From Clostridiales bacterium (lineage in GTDB: Bacteria; Bacillota; Clostridia; Oscillospirales; Acutalibacteraceae), in the NCBI GenBank assembly GCA_012516295.1, contig JAAYWU010000051.1, positions 1-6,879 on the forward strand: a stretch of 6,879 bases of DNA, given 5' to 3'. The position numbers and the translations under genes are program-made. Numbering within the stretch: the stretch's first letter is position 1; each line of letters starts with the position of its first letter. Positions 1 through 6,145 of this stretch are shown here, in pieces. Below the pieces are notes generated by a model that searched no databases, was not told the origin of the DNA, and saw nothing but the letters and a program-made list of their open reading frames with translations.

Positions 1-226
1 CCGGGACTGCGCCGGGATCCTTTTCGGAAGCTTTACAAAATGCGAGGCGGAAAACCCGGAACGCTCGCTGGCGCTGGAACAGATTTTCGAGGAGCTGATT
101 GTCCCCGAGCACAAGCCCGCCATCATGAACCTGGCCTGCGGCCACGGCATGCCGTCCATGTCCCTTCCGCTTGGGAAAACCGTCGAAATAAACTCGATTT
201 CCTGCAAAATTAACGTATTGGACTGA
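1..226 (+). CDS. LD-carboxypeptidase (peptidase S66 family), 3' end only
   Basis: This is the C-terminal 74 codons of a protein whose start lies before the window; reading begins at base 2 and stops at TGA 224-226. The tail has the S66 pattern: AGILFGSFTKC, then an ...FEELIVPEHKPAIMNLACGHG segment, then MPSMSLPLG and a final beta-strand. The His of the CGHG motif matches the His of the Ser-Glu-His triad known for LdcA/YkfA enzymes; the Ser and Glu would lie upstream and are not visible. Family members remove the terminal D-Ala from murein tetrapeptides (L,D bond) in the cytoplasm during peptidoglycan recycling. The next gene starts 4 bases after the stop, so the two are probably cotranscribed and translationally coupled. 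The following NlpC/P60 gene fits a ykfA-like role, although S66 also includes microcin self-immunity proteins (MccF), which cannot be excluded from a fragment. Confidence 0.85.
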   Translation, partial: RDCAGILFGSFTKCEAENPERSLALEQIFEELIVPEHKPAIMNLACGHGMPSMSLPLGKTVEINSISCKINVLD

Positions 227-230
227 TTTT

Positions 231-1031
231 ATGAAATTGAGGAATTTACGCGATTACGCAGAAAATGAAATCAACAATAGCAACGCGAAGGTTTCTTTGC
301 TCGTTCACGATTTTACCCGCAACGAAACCCTTCTGTCCTTTTACGCCGAACAGAAAGTTGTTGCCGCCAGCACGATTAAAACGCTGATTCTGCTTGCCGC
401 GCTGGATAAGGTTCAAAAGGGCGAACTGGAGCTGAACCAGATGGTCATAGTCCCCGCCCGGGAAATTCTGGCGGACACCCGCGTGTTTGACCGGGATGTA
501 CGGGAATACCGCCTGGAAGAGCTTCTGACATGGATGATTATTACCAGCGACAACACCGCCACAAATGTGCTGATTGACCTGCTCGGCATGGACACCGTCA
601 ACGCATACTGCCGGAAGCTGAAGCTGGAATCCACGGTGCTGGAGCGCAGAATGCTCGACTGGGGTGCAGTCGAACAAGGGCGCAACAATTACACCAGCGC
701 CATAAACCAGCTCACCGTCTTTGCCGCCCTGCACCGCAGGACGATTCTGACCCCGAAGCTCTGCGACCGGGCGCTCGGCATTTTAAAGCGCCAGCGCGAT
801 TACAGCCTGGCGTTCCGGTATATTGCGGACGAATCGCTGACCGCCGCGCACAAAACCGGCGGGCTGGATCGCCTGAACCACGATTCGGGTTTGTTTTACC
901 TTGACGGCAATGTGTATTATTTCGGCTGCTTTGTTTCCGAATCCATGGACGACACGAAGGAAAACCCCGCTTCCAAAAAGCTGATCGGACGGCTTTCCCG
1001 TGAAGTCTACGAATATTTCAAAGGGGTTTGA
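231..1031 (+). CDS. Class A beta-lactamase-fold serine hydrolase, cytosolic
   Basis: This 266-residue protein has the three active-site signatures of the penicillin-recognising serine hydrolase fold: STIK at residues 47-50 (nucleophile Ser47, Lys50), SDN at 106-108 and KTG at 208-210, in the order and spacing of class A enzymes. The region where class A beta-lactamases carry the omega-loop Glu166 (RWEPELN type) instead reads RRMLDWGAVEQGRNNYTS (about 139-156), so the usual deacylation base appears absent. There is no signal peptide or membrane segment, so the protein should stay in the cytoplasm, unlike secreted beta-lactamases and PBPs. It sits between an LD-carboxypeptidase (4-base gap) and an NlpC/P60 peptidase (1-base gap), which suggests action on imported muropeptides, perhaps as a carboxypeptidase or amidohydrolase; that role is inferred. 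ATG 231 is chosen because it directly follows the upstream stop and leaves the fold complete; its own Shine-Dalgarno is weak, in keeping with coupling. It should not be read as an antibiotic-resistance gene. Confidence 0.85.
   Translation: MKLRNLRDYAENEINNSNAKVSLLVHDFTRNETLLSFYAEQKVVAASTIKTLILLAALDKVQKGELELNQMVIVPAREILADTRVFDRDVREYRLEELLTWMIITSDNTATNVLIDLLGMDTVNAYCRKLKLESTVLERRMLDWGAVEQGRNNYTSAINQLTVFAALHRRTILTPKLCDRALGILKRQRDYSLAFRYIADESLTAAHKTGGLDRLNHDSGLFYLDGNVYYFGCFVSESMDDTKENPASKKLIGRLSREVYEYFKGV
1020..1026 (+). promoter_or_regulatory. Ribosome binding site fixing the NlpC/P60 start
   Basis: AAAGGGG lies 6 bases before ATG 1033, inside the last codons of the upstream hydrolase gene. It selects ATG 1033 over the in-frame ATG at 1000, which has no comparable site and would add 11 residues overlapping the upstream gene. 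Confidence 0.65.
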
Positions 1032-1032
1032 A

Positions 1033-1851
1033 ATGGAATCCGCATTGATAAAGGCTCCGATTGCGCCGCTGATGAAGGCGCCGCATGAAAGCGAACGCGC
1101 CGACGAAGCGCTCTGCGGCATGGCTGTGGAAATTCTGGAGCGATGCGGCGCGTGGGTTCGCGTGCGCACGCATTACCGGTACGAGGGCTGGGTAAACGAA
1201 AAGCACCTTTGCTTTGACCGCTGTCAGGTGCGGCAATGGGCGAACGCCCCGAAGGCGGTGGTCCTGCAAGCCTGGGCGGACGTTCTGGACGCACCGAAGG
1301 TACAGGGGCGCCTTGTCGGCGAAGTCCCGCGCGGCGGCCTGTTAAGCCCCGTCGGCGAAGCACAGGACGGCTGGCAGAAGGTGCGCTTCTGCGACGGGCG
1401 CGAAGGCTACCTTTGGGGCGCGTTTCTGGGGGAATACCGCACCGCATGGCAGAAAAAAGAGGAACCGGCCCTGCGCAAAGCGTTTACGGACACCGCGCGC
1501 TCCTACCTTGGCGTCCAGTACCGCTGGGGCGGAAAAAGCCCGCTGGGCATCGACTGCAGCGGGCTCTGTTCCATGGCCTATCTTTTAAACGGGGTCATCA
1601 TCTACCGGGACGCGCACATCCAGCCGGGTTTTCCCATACATGAAATCGGCTTCGATGAAATCAAGGAAGGAGACCTTCTGTATTTTCCCGGCCATGTCGC
1701 CATGTACCTTGGGGACAAAAGGTATATCCACGCTACCGCGGGCAACAACTGCCACGGCGTGGTAATCAACAGCCTTGACCCACTAGCGCCCGATTTCCGC
1801 GCGGATTTGCCCGGGAAGCTGACCTGCTGCGGCAGTATCTTTTACAGATAA
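1033..1851 (+). CDS. SH3-domain NlpC/P60 endopeptidase, YkfC-like
   Basis: The product is 272 residues from ATG 1033. Two bacterial SH3-like domains (about residues 1-62 with YEGWV, and 70-135 with EGYLWGAFLG) precede an NlpC/P60 catalytic domain (about 148-272). The catalytic core is plain: YRWGG at 163-167, GIDCSG with nucleophile Cys175, GHVAMYLG with His221, and YIHAT with the third polar residue His233. This domain order matches YkfC, a gamma-D-glutamyl-L-diamino-acid endopeptidase that cleaves L-Ala-gamma-D-Glu-diamino acid peptides after their import; there the SH3 domain blocks access for full-length peptidoglycan. No signal peptide is visible, which agrees with cytosolic muropeptide recycling. 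It is the last gene of a cluster with an S66 carboxypeptidase and a serine hydrolase, and a hairpin terminator follows 30 bases downstream. Assignment to the NlpC/P60 family is secure; the exact substrate rests on similarity of architecture and neighbours. Confidence 0.92.
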   Translation: MESALIKAPIAPLMKAPHESERADEALCGMAVEILERCGAWVRVRTHYRYEGWVNEKHLCFDRCQVRQWANAPKAVVLQAWADVLDAPKVQGRLVGEVPRGGLLSPVGEAQDGWQKVRFCDGREGYLWGAFLGEYRTAWQKKEEPALRKAFTDTARSYLGVQYRWGGKSPLGIDCSGLCSMAYLLNGVIIYRDAHIQPGFPIHEIGFDEIKEGDLLYFPGHVAMYLGDKRYIHATAGNNCHGVVINSLDPLAPDFRADLPGKLTCCGSIFYR

Positions 1852-1880
1852 CACATGATTGAAAGCTGAATAAGAAACAT

Positions 1881-1922
1881 AAAAGCACCGTACACCGCAT
1901 AGGGATTGTACGAGGCTTTTTT
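1881..1922. terminator. Bidirectional intrinsic terminator between convergent operons
   Basis: Arm 1881-1894 (AAAAGCACCGTACA) pairs with 1907-1920 (TGTACGAGGCTTTT) around a 12-base loop; 12 of 14 positions pair, with a two-base internal mismatch. The T run 1917-1922 serves the + strand operon, and the complementary run (TTTT opposite 1881-1884) serves the - strand operon. It lies between the NlpC/P60 stop at 1851 and the lipoprotein stop at 1930, where both transcripts need to end. Confidence 0.75.
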
Positions 1923-1929
1923 CATTCTT

Positions 1930-3123
1930 TTATGGAGTTGTGCGTTTTTTCGCGTCGCTGGAAAACATCTTTTGCAAGGTTTTCGGGTCGGCGACGCCGG
2001 TTGTCGGCATACCGTTGAGCAGCTGGAAGTCTTTGACGCTCTGTTCCGTTCCTTCCGCAAATTCACCGGTCGGCTTCACGAACATATACCCCAGTTCCTG
2101 CAGGCGTTCCTGCATTTTCAGGACATCGTCGTTCTTGTCGCCCTTTTTCAGCGTGATCGACATGTCCATCGGTCCGGAGGTGCCGCCCGTTGTGGAGGAA
2201 GCGGAGGACGTGCCGGGGGCGTTCGTGCCCTCCGTAAGCTGCGGATAGACTTTCCCGGCGATAAAGGTAACCGCATCCACCATTCCCCCGCCCTGCAGGA
2301 GCATCAGGTTTGGATTCATTTCAAAGACCTTGCCCGATTTCACGGCGTCCAGCTTCTGGTATTCCGCGGACGCCTCCAGCTTCGCCTTCACGCCGGTCGG
2401 GCAGAATATGTACTGCGGATTCGCAATCAGCAGTTCGCTCACGGGCATTTTATTTCCGGTTCCGCCCGAAGCGGCATTAATCAAACCCGCCGATTCAATG
2501 AGCTTTCCCTGCAAGGTGTCGCCGGTAACCACCCCGCCGTCCGCATCAAACAGGTAGGCCACCGTAATCGGCTTGTTGCTGTGCGGGATAATCCGGCTGA
2601 TATCGTCAATCGTCAGAAAAATACTCTGGGATGTTTTCTGTCCCTTTTCATACCCGGTTTTCGCGCCTTTCAGCGCCGAACCCACTTCTGAGTAAAGGCG
2701 GTCAAGGTCTTCCCGGCTGGTGGCTGCGCGGATGGTCAAAACGGTAATGCCCGCTTTGTTCATCGCCTCCATCTGGGCCTCGGAGGGCTTTTCGTCGGTG
2801 AGCACCAAATCGGCTCCCAAATTCTTAATCTTCTGCGCCTCATCCAGCGTTACGTTCGGCAGAACCGACAGATCGCTCTGGGTACATTCCGCGCTCTTCG
2901 CCTTTAAGGAAATCTCGTAATCCATCGCGAGTATCACGTCCGCAAGATTGGGCGAAAGCACCGCAACGCCGGAGGGTTCCTGATGGATTGTTACGTCCCC
3001 GATTTTAACAGGGAAATCCTTTTCCCCCGCGCCGGAAGAAATATCGTTTTTTGATCCGCATGCAGTCAACGCACCCGCGGCAAGTATCACGCTCAGAAAA
3101 AACGCTGTCAATTTTTTCAGCAT
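1930..3123 (-). CDS. Substrate-binding lipoprotein with C-terminal peptidoglycan-binding domain
   Basis: This 397-residue protein begins with a lipoprotein signal peptide (MLKK, a hydrophobic stretch, lipobox LTAC with Cys22). Residues about 38-295 look like a class III (TroA/BtuF/FepB-like) periplasmic-binding-protein domain: an early VAVLSPNLADVILAM strand-helix, a ...LGADLVLTDEK segment, a connecting helix, and a second lobe with ...ELLIANPQYIFCPTG and VFEMNPNLML. A Ser/Thr/Gly-rich linker (about 296-318) leads to a PG_binding_1-like domain (about 322-389): LKKGDKNDDVLKMQERLQEL, then GEFAEGTEQSVKDFQ and TTGVADPKTL. The family normally delivers metal chelates, haem or cobalamin to an ABC importer; the ligand here is unknown and no permease or ATPase subunit is adjacent. 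It follows the DUF815 gene by 22 bases and probably shares its promoter. The ATG at 3123 has a strong AAAGGAG site; the open frame further upstream overlaps the ATPase gene and is not part of the protein. Confidence 0.87.
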   Translation of the reverse strand: MLKKLTAFFLSVILAAGALTACGSKNDISSGAGEKDFPVKIGDVTIHQEPSGVAVLSPNLADVILAMDYEISLKAKSAECTQSDLSVLPNVTLDEAQKIKNLGADLVLTDEKPSEAQMEAMNKAGITVLTIRAATSREDLDRLYSEVGSALKGAKTGYEKGQKTSQSIFLTIDDISRIIPHSNKPITVAYLFDADGGVVTGDTLQGKLIESAGLINAASGGTGNKMPVSELLIANPQYIFCPTGVKAKLEASAEYQKLDAVKSGKVFEMNPNLMLLQGGGMVDAVTFIAGKVYPQLTEGTNAPGTSSASSTTGGTSGPMDMSITLKKGDKNDDVLKMQERLQELGYMFVKPTGEFAEGTEQSVKDFQLLNGMPTTGVADPKTLQKMFSSDAKKRTTP

Positions 3124-3129
3124 ATTTCG

Positions 3130-3136
3130 CTCCTTT
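3130..3136 (-). promoter_or_regulatory. Ribosome binding site fixing the lipoprotein start
   Basis: On the - strand AAAGGAG lies 6 bases before the ATG at 3123, within the 22-base gap after the ATPase stop. It settles the start in favour of the form beginning directly with the lipoprotein signal peptide, rather than a version about 107 residues longer. Confidence 0.75.
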
Positions 3137-3145
3137 CTGCAGCGG

Positions 3146-4396
3146 CTACGCAAGCCCCTGCCCACGGCGGACGCGCGCTTCCGCGTCCCTGATAAACTGC
3201 CTTGCGCAGCGTGGCGAACGCCCGCCGCGCGTGGTTGCCCACCGTTCCGCGTAATATTCCAGTTCTTCTTTCTCGATATCCAGCTTTCTTTGTTTCGCAA
3301 GCTGGCGGACAATTTCCAGATAATGCTCCTTATCCGGCAGGGTAAAGCCGATGGAAAGGCCGAACCGGTCGGCCAGCGAAAGGCTTTCCTGCATGGAGTC
3401 CCCCCGGTGCACGTCGTCGCCGTCGCGGTCGGAAAAGGTTTCACGAATCAGATGGCGGCGGTTGGAAGTCGCGTAAATCAGCGTGTTTTCCGGCCGGGCG
3501 GCAAGGCCCCCCTCCAAAACCGCTTTCAGTGCGGCATAGGTGTCGTTCTGCTTGGAGAAGGACAGATCGTCAATAAAAATAATGAATTTCATCGGAATTG
3601 CGGCAATCTGATCGACCAAAAGCGGAAAATCCATCAGATATTCCTTCGGCATTTCGATCATGCGCAACCCCTTGGAAGAATACTCGTTTAAAAGCGCCTT
3701 TACGGTGGAGGATTTCCCCGTTCCGCGGTCGCCGTACAGCAGGCAGTTATTCGCGGGAAGGCCCTCCAGAAAAGACAGGGTATTGTTGATCGCCAGACCG
3801 CGCTGCAGCTCATAGCCCTTTAAATCGGCAAGCGTGGTTTTGTCCGGATAGGCGACCGGCTCAATTCTTTTATCGCGCCAGATGAACGCGTGGTAACGCG
3901 CATACATCCCGCAGCCGTTTTGCCGGTAATATTCCGTCATTTTGCGGATGCATTCTTTTAAATCGCCCTTGAGCGCGCCCACCGGTTCCCCGGTTTTCCA
4001 CCGCGGCAGCGCGAGGGCTTCCGCCTGTTGCCCGAACCGGCAGCCCGTTATAATTTCCTGCGGTGTAAGGGCGGAAATCTCGAGGATAATTTGTAAATCG
4101 CGCTCCACCGCTTCCATCATCGTCGGCGGAAAGTCCGTCTGCCCCGCGGCGGCGGCAAGCGAATACGCGTTTTGATCAAACAGCGCCGTTGCTGTGATGC
4201 ATTCCGAGAGGTTTTCGCTGCAGCCGCGTTCGCACAGCACAGCGAAGAAATCGCCCCACGCGTTCAGGAATTCCTCCTCCGTCTTGTCGCAGGACCAGAG
4301 AAGGCGGTACAAAGCCTTGGGAACGGTGCGATTTAAAATGCCTTTATAAATGGAAAGGGACGCCATTTTCATTGCGGCCCGCTTCATCTCGTTCAT
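3146..4396 (-). CDS. DUF815-type AAA+ ATPase
   Basis: The 416-residue protein has an all-alpha-looking N-terminal part (about 1-190) and a C-terminal AAA+ domain. Walker A is YGDRGTGKSS (221-230), Walker B is FIIFIDD (271-277), and a sensor-1-like ATSN is at 309-312. A DSMQESLSLADRFGLSI stretch follows (333-349; Arg344 is a possible arginine finger), and a sensor-2-like RSPRCARQF lies near the end. The set GYELQRG, LYGDRGTGKSS and IDDLSF is characteristic of the DUF815 (COG2607) predicted ATPases, widespread in Firmicutes and Proteobacteria but without an established biochemical role as far as I know. No signal peptide or membrane segment is seen, so it should be cytosolic. It is the first gene of a two-gene operon with the binding lipoprotein. 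ATG 4396 is supported by an AAGGAGC site (minus-strand AAGGAGCAAAATATG) and a consensus promoter 40-70 bases upstream. A second in-frame Met at residue 4 is less well placed. Confidence 0.88.
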   Translation of the reverse strand: MNEMKRAAMKMASLSIYKGILNRTVPKALYRLLWSCDKTEEEFLNAWGDFFAVLCERGCSENLSECITATALFDQNAYSLAAAAGQTDFPPTMMEAVERDLQIILEISALTPQEIITGCRFGQQAEALALPRWKTGEPVGALKGDLKECIRKMTEYYRQNGCGMYARYHAFIWRDKRIEPVAYPDKTTLADLKGYELQRGLAINNTLSFLEGLPANNCLLYGDRGTGKSSTVKALLNEYSSKGLRMIEMPKEYLMDFPLLVDQIAAIPMKFIIFIDDLSFSKQNDTYAALKAVLEGGLAARPENTLIYATSNRRHLIRETFSDRDGDDVHRGDSMQESLSLADRFGLSIGFTLPDKEHYLEIVRQLAKQRKLDIEKEELEYYAERWATTRGGRSPRCARQFIRDAEARVRRGQGLA

Positions 4397-4435
4397 ATTT
4401 TGCTCCTTATGTCGTATAAGACCGCTATCTTTGTT

Positions 4436-4465
4436 ATTTTACCCTTATCCCTGGTATTATGTCAA
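4436..4465 (-). promoter_or_regulatory. Sigma-A type promoter for the DUF815-lipoprotein operon
   Basis: Read on the - strand, a perfect TTGACA (-35; 4465-4460) is followed after 18 bases by TAAAAT (-10; 4441-4436). Transcription would start near 4429, about 33 bases before the ATG at 4396. It points away from the + strand promoter at 4485-4516. Confidence 0.7.
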
Positions 4466-4484
4466 GTTATCAGGAGGATTTGGG

Positions 4485-4516
4485 TTGCGATTCGGGTGAA
4501 GATTTGCTATTATAAT
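4485..4516 (+). promoter_or_regulatory. Promoter for the unassigned lipoprotein gene
   Basis: TTGCGA (4485-4490) is followed after 17 bases by TATTAT (4508-4513), preceded by TG at 4505-4506 as in an extended -10. A perfect TATAAT overlaps at 4511-4516 but sits 20 bases from the same -35. Either register places the start near 4520, just ahead of the ribosome binding site of the gene at 4533. Confidence 0.6.
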
Positions 4517-4532
4517 AAACAGAAGGAAATGA

Positions 4533-5366
4533 ATGAGGGTTACCATGAAAATACAAAAAGCTATCCTGTTTCTCTTCGCGGCGGTGCTTGTTCTGGGCCT
4601 GTCCGCGTGCGGTAAAAAGGCGGACGCGGACGTTCTGATGCGCGAAGCAAAAACAAACGCGAACGCAATCCAGAACTGCAGCGCCACTTATGCCAGCGAA
4701 CTGGTCTTTACGGCAAACGGCAAACAGAATGTTTTTAAAACAAATACAAACTGTGTGTACTGGGCAAAGCCGTTTGCAATGAAATCCACCCAAAACACAC
4801 TTCTGGGCAACACGGCAAACACCAGCGTTTCTTATACCGTAACCGATGAGGACGGCGTGTGGTTTTATTCCAACACCGGAAGCGGCTGGCAGAAAACCTC
4901 GGCGGAAGGCGTGGGCACCACGCCGTTGGAACAGATTGATATCCTACGCCTGACGGACAGTATATCCAGCCGGAAATATGTACGGGAAACGGAAATCAAT
5001 TCCCGTAAAGTACATAAAATCGAACTCACTTTTCAGAGCGATGTGCTCCGAAGCACGGTAGAAACGATTGTTACCGCAACGGGGATGGGCCAGGGTTCGA
5101 AAACCATTGTGCAAACCCTTCTGGAAAACGCGCCCACGGTTTACGGCTACGCCTATCTTGACGAATCCACCGGGCATATTGTCCGGCTGGAACTGGACGC
5201 TACGGAAGCAGTCAATAAAATATTCCAGTCGATTGACGGCAGCGGAATAAAAGTGAATGTATCCCGGTGCGTAACCAGCGGGGATATTACGGATATCGGC
5301 AAAGCCCCCGCCGTTTCGCTGCCCGCCGACGCCGCCACCGCGCAAACTGTGCAAGCCGCCGGTTAA
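4533..5366 (+). CDS. Lipoprotein of unknown function, possibly LolA/LppX-like fold
   Basis: The 277-residue product carries a lipoprotein signal: a short basic start, the hydrophobic run ILFLFAAVLVLGL and lipobox LSAC with Cys26. The mature part begins with a helix-like ADVLMREAKTNANAIQNCSA, then alternating polar/hydrophobic strands (YASELVFTANGK, SVSYTVTDEDGVWFY, YGYAYLDESTGHIVRLEL), and ends in an Ala/Thr-rich tail. An N-terminal helix packed on an antiparallel sheet with 'conversion of tested substrate' type strands is what the LolA/LppX/LprG group and several Firmicutes lipoprotein DUFs (such as DUF6612) look like; I do not recognise it firmly and assign no function. It is a single-gene unit with its own promoter, divergent from the ATPase operon. 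Two starts are possible: ATG 4533 with AGAAGGA 5 bases upstream (used here) and ATG 4545 with GAGGG 5 bases upstream. The second gives the more typical signal peptide (Cys22). Confidence 0.75.
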   Translation: MRVTMKIQKAILFLFAAVLVLGLSACGKKADADVLMREAKTNANAIQNCSATYASELVFTANGKQNVFKTNTNCVYWAKPFAMKSTQNTLLGNTANTSVSYTVTDEDGVWFYSNTGSGWQKTSAEGVGTTPLEQIDILRLTDSISSRKYVRETEINSRKVHKIELTFQSDVLRSTVETIVTATGMGQGSKTIVQTLLENAPTVYGYAYLDESTGHIVRLELDATEAVNKIFQSIDGSGIKVNVSRCVTSGDITDIGKAPAVSLPADAATAQTVQAAG

Positions 5367-5383
5367 GCAATCGCCGGTTTTTA

Positions 5384-5426
5384 CTCCCTTGCGGGCCTTG
5401 CCCTGCGGCATCGCCCGGCAAGGGAG
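5384..5426. terminator. Strong intergenic hairpin between convergent genes
   Basis: CTCCCTTGCGGGC (5384-5396) pairs with GCCC (5413-5416) and GCAAGGGAG (5418-5426), giving 13 base pairs with a single G bulge at 5417; an inner TGCC/GGCA helix (5399-5402 with 5407-5410) extends it. It lies between the stop codons at 5366 (+) and 5435 (-), where both transcripts should end. Neither flank has a clean T run (the + side reads ACAATAATTTAAT), so efficient intrinsic termination is less certain than the pairing itself. Confidence 0.55.
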
Positions 5427-5434
5427 ACAATAAT

Positions 5435-6130
5435 TTAATAGTAAAATTTAATGAACTTGATATTATAAAAATCACACGCCAGAAGGTCGTCGGTTTCCGC
5501 TTCCTGCAGCAGGATATAGTTTACGCCAACGCCAAGCAGCGTGCCCGACCGGTCGACCAGCGTGTTCGTGCCGATCAGGAATTCCACGAGAACGGGCCTT
5601 CCGATCTGCGTGCGCAGGAAACCATTTAAATACTGCAGGCTATCGGCGTTGATTGTAACCGACTGGGGCGGGGTCTGGTTAAGGCCGGGGCTCATTACGC
5701 TTCCGGCCGTGGGAAGCAGAGCCGCCTGAGCGGCCGGGGACGCGGGCATTCTTTGCATCTGGCCCGTTTGTGCGCTGCCCGCCGGAACTGTTCCGCTGCC
5801 GGGAACCGATTGGGGCGCCATTCCCGGGTACTGACCGGGCGCCGCCGGAACCGCCGCTCCGCCCATTTGGGCACCGCCGATCCCGGCAGCCAGCAAGGGG
5901 GGCTGCACCCCGCTGTTACGGCTTGTGCCCGGAATCGAAGGATGGCTGCTCCCCATTTCCTTCAACTGCTGGCTGAATTGCTGCTTCTGCAGCGGATTCA
6001 TATAGTTATAGCTTGCAACATCTTCTATCGTAGGAATCGTGTTCTGTATGGAAAGCCCTGTCGGCATGGCACCCTGGCATCCGGTGCAGGGCGTTTTTGA
6101 ATATTCCGCATTGGAACGGTTGTTGTCCAT
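5435..6130 (-). CDS. gerQ: GerQ-like spore coat/germination protein
   Basis: The 231-residue protein has a flexible N-terminal part and a compact C-terminal domain. Residues 1-60 include a CTGC pair (Cys15, Cys18) and a Gln-rich QKQQFSQQLKEMG segment. Residues about 63-158 are low complexity, rich in Pro, Gly, Ala, Gln and Met. The C-terminal domain (about 159-231) has SLQYLNGFLRTQIG, a VLVEFLIG strand, YILLQEAETDDLL, and ends in CDFYNIKFIKFYY. That pattern (YLxxLR...G..V.VEF, then a G-rich turn, YI-L.. and a -Y-I-FI-- end) resembles the C-terminal domain of GerQ. In Bacillus, GerQ is needed to hold CwlJ in the spore coat. The strongest support is the gene directly upstream: a cwlJ homologue ending 15 bases before this start, the same pairing as cwlJ-gerQ in B. 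anthracis. AAAGGAGG lies 5 bases before the ATG. Similarity was judged by eye, so the symbol is provisional. Confidence 0.66.
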   Translation of the reverse strand: MDNNRSNAEYSKTPCTGCQGAMPTGLSIQNTIPTIEDVASYNYMNPLQKQQFSQQLKEMGSSHPSIPGTSRNSGVQPPLLAAGIGGAQMGGAAVPAAPGQYPGMAPQSVPGSGTVPAGSAQTGQMQRMPASPAAQAALLPTAGSVMSPGLNQTPPQSVTINADSLQYLNGFLRTQIGRPVLVEFLIGTNTLVDRSGTLLGVGVNYILLQEAETDDLLACDFYNIKFIKFYY

Positions 6131-6145
6131 AATATCCTCCTTTTG

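Noticed and set aside
246..734. 162-residue - strand frame opposite the serine hydrolase gene
   Set aside because: Antisense frame made open by GC-biased third positions; no motif or ribosome binding site, and the + strand gene has complete active-site signatures.
231..1031. Reading this gene as an antibiotic-resistance beta-lactamase
   Set aside because: It lacks a signal peptide and the omega-loop Glu, and it sits in a peptidoglycan-recycling cluster.
1906..2691. 261-residue + strand reading frame
   Set aside because: It lies antisense to the binding lipoprotein and runs through the terminator. Its composition (Arg, His, Phe rich) is that of a shadow frame, and the opposite strand encodes a coherent protein.
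3124..3444. N-terminal extension of the binding lipoprotein frame by about 107 residues
   Set aside because: The extension overlaps the ATPase gene on the same strand in another frame, whereas the internal ATG at 3123 has AAAGGAG and begins a textbook lipoprotein signal peptide.
4472..4498. AGGAGG followed by a TTG-initiated four-codon frame
   Set aside because: It lies upstream of the predicted + strand promoter, so it would not be transcribed, and the frame is only four codons long.
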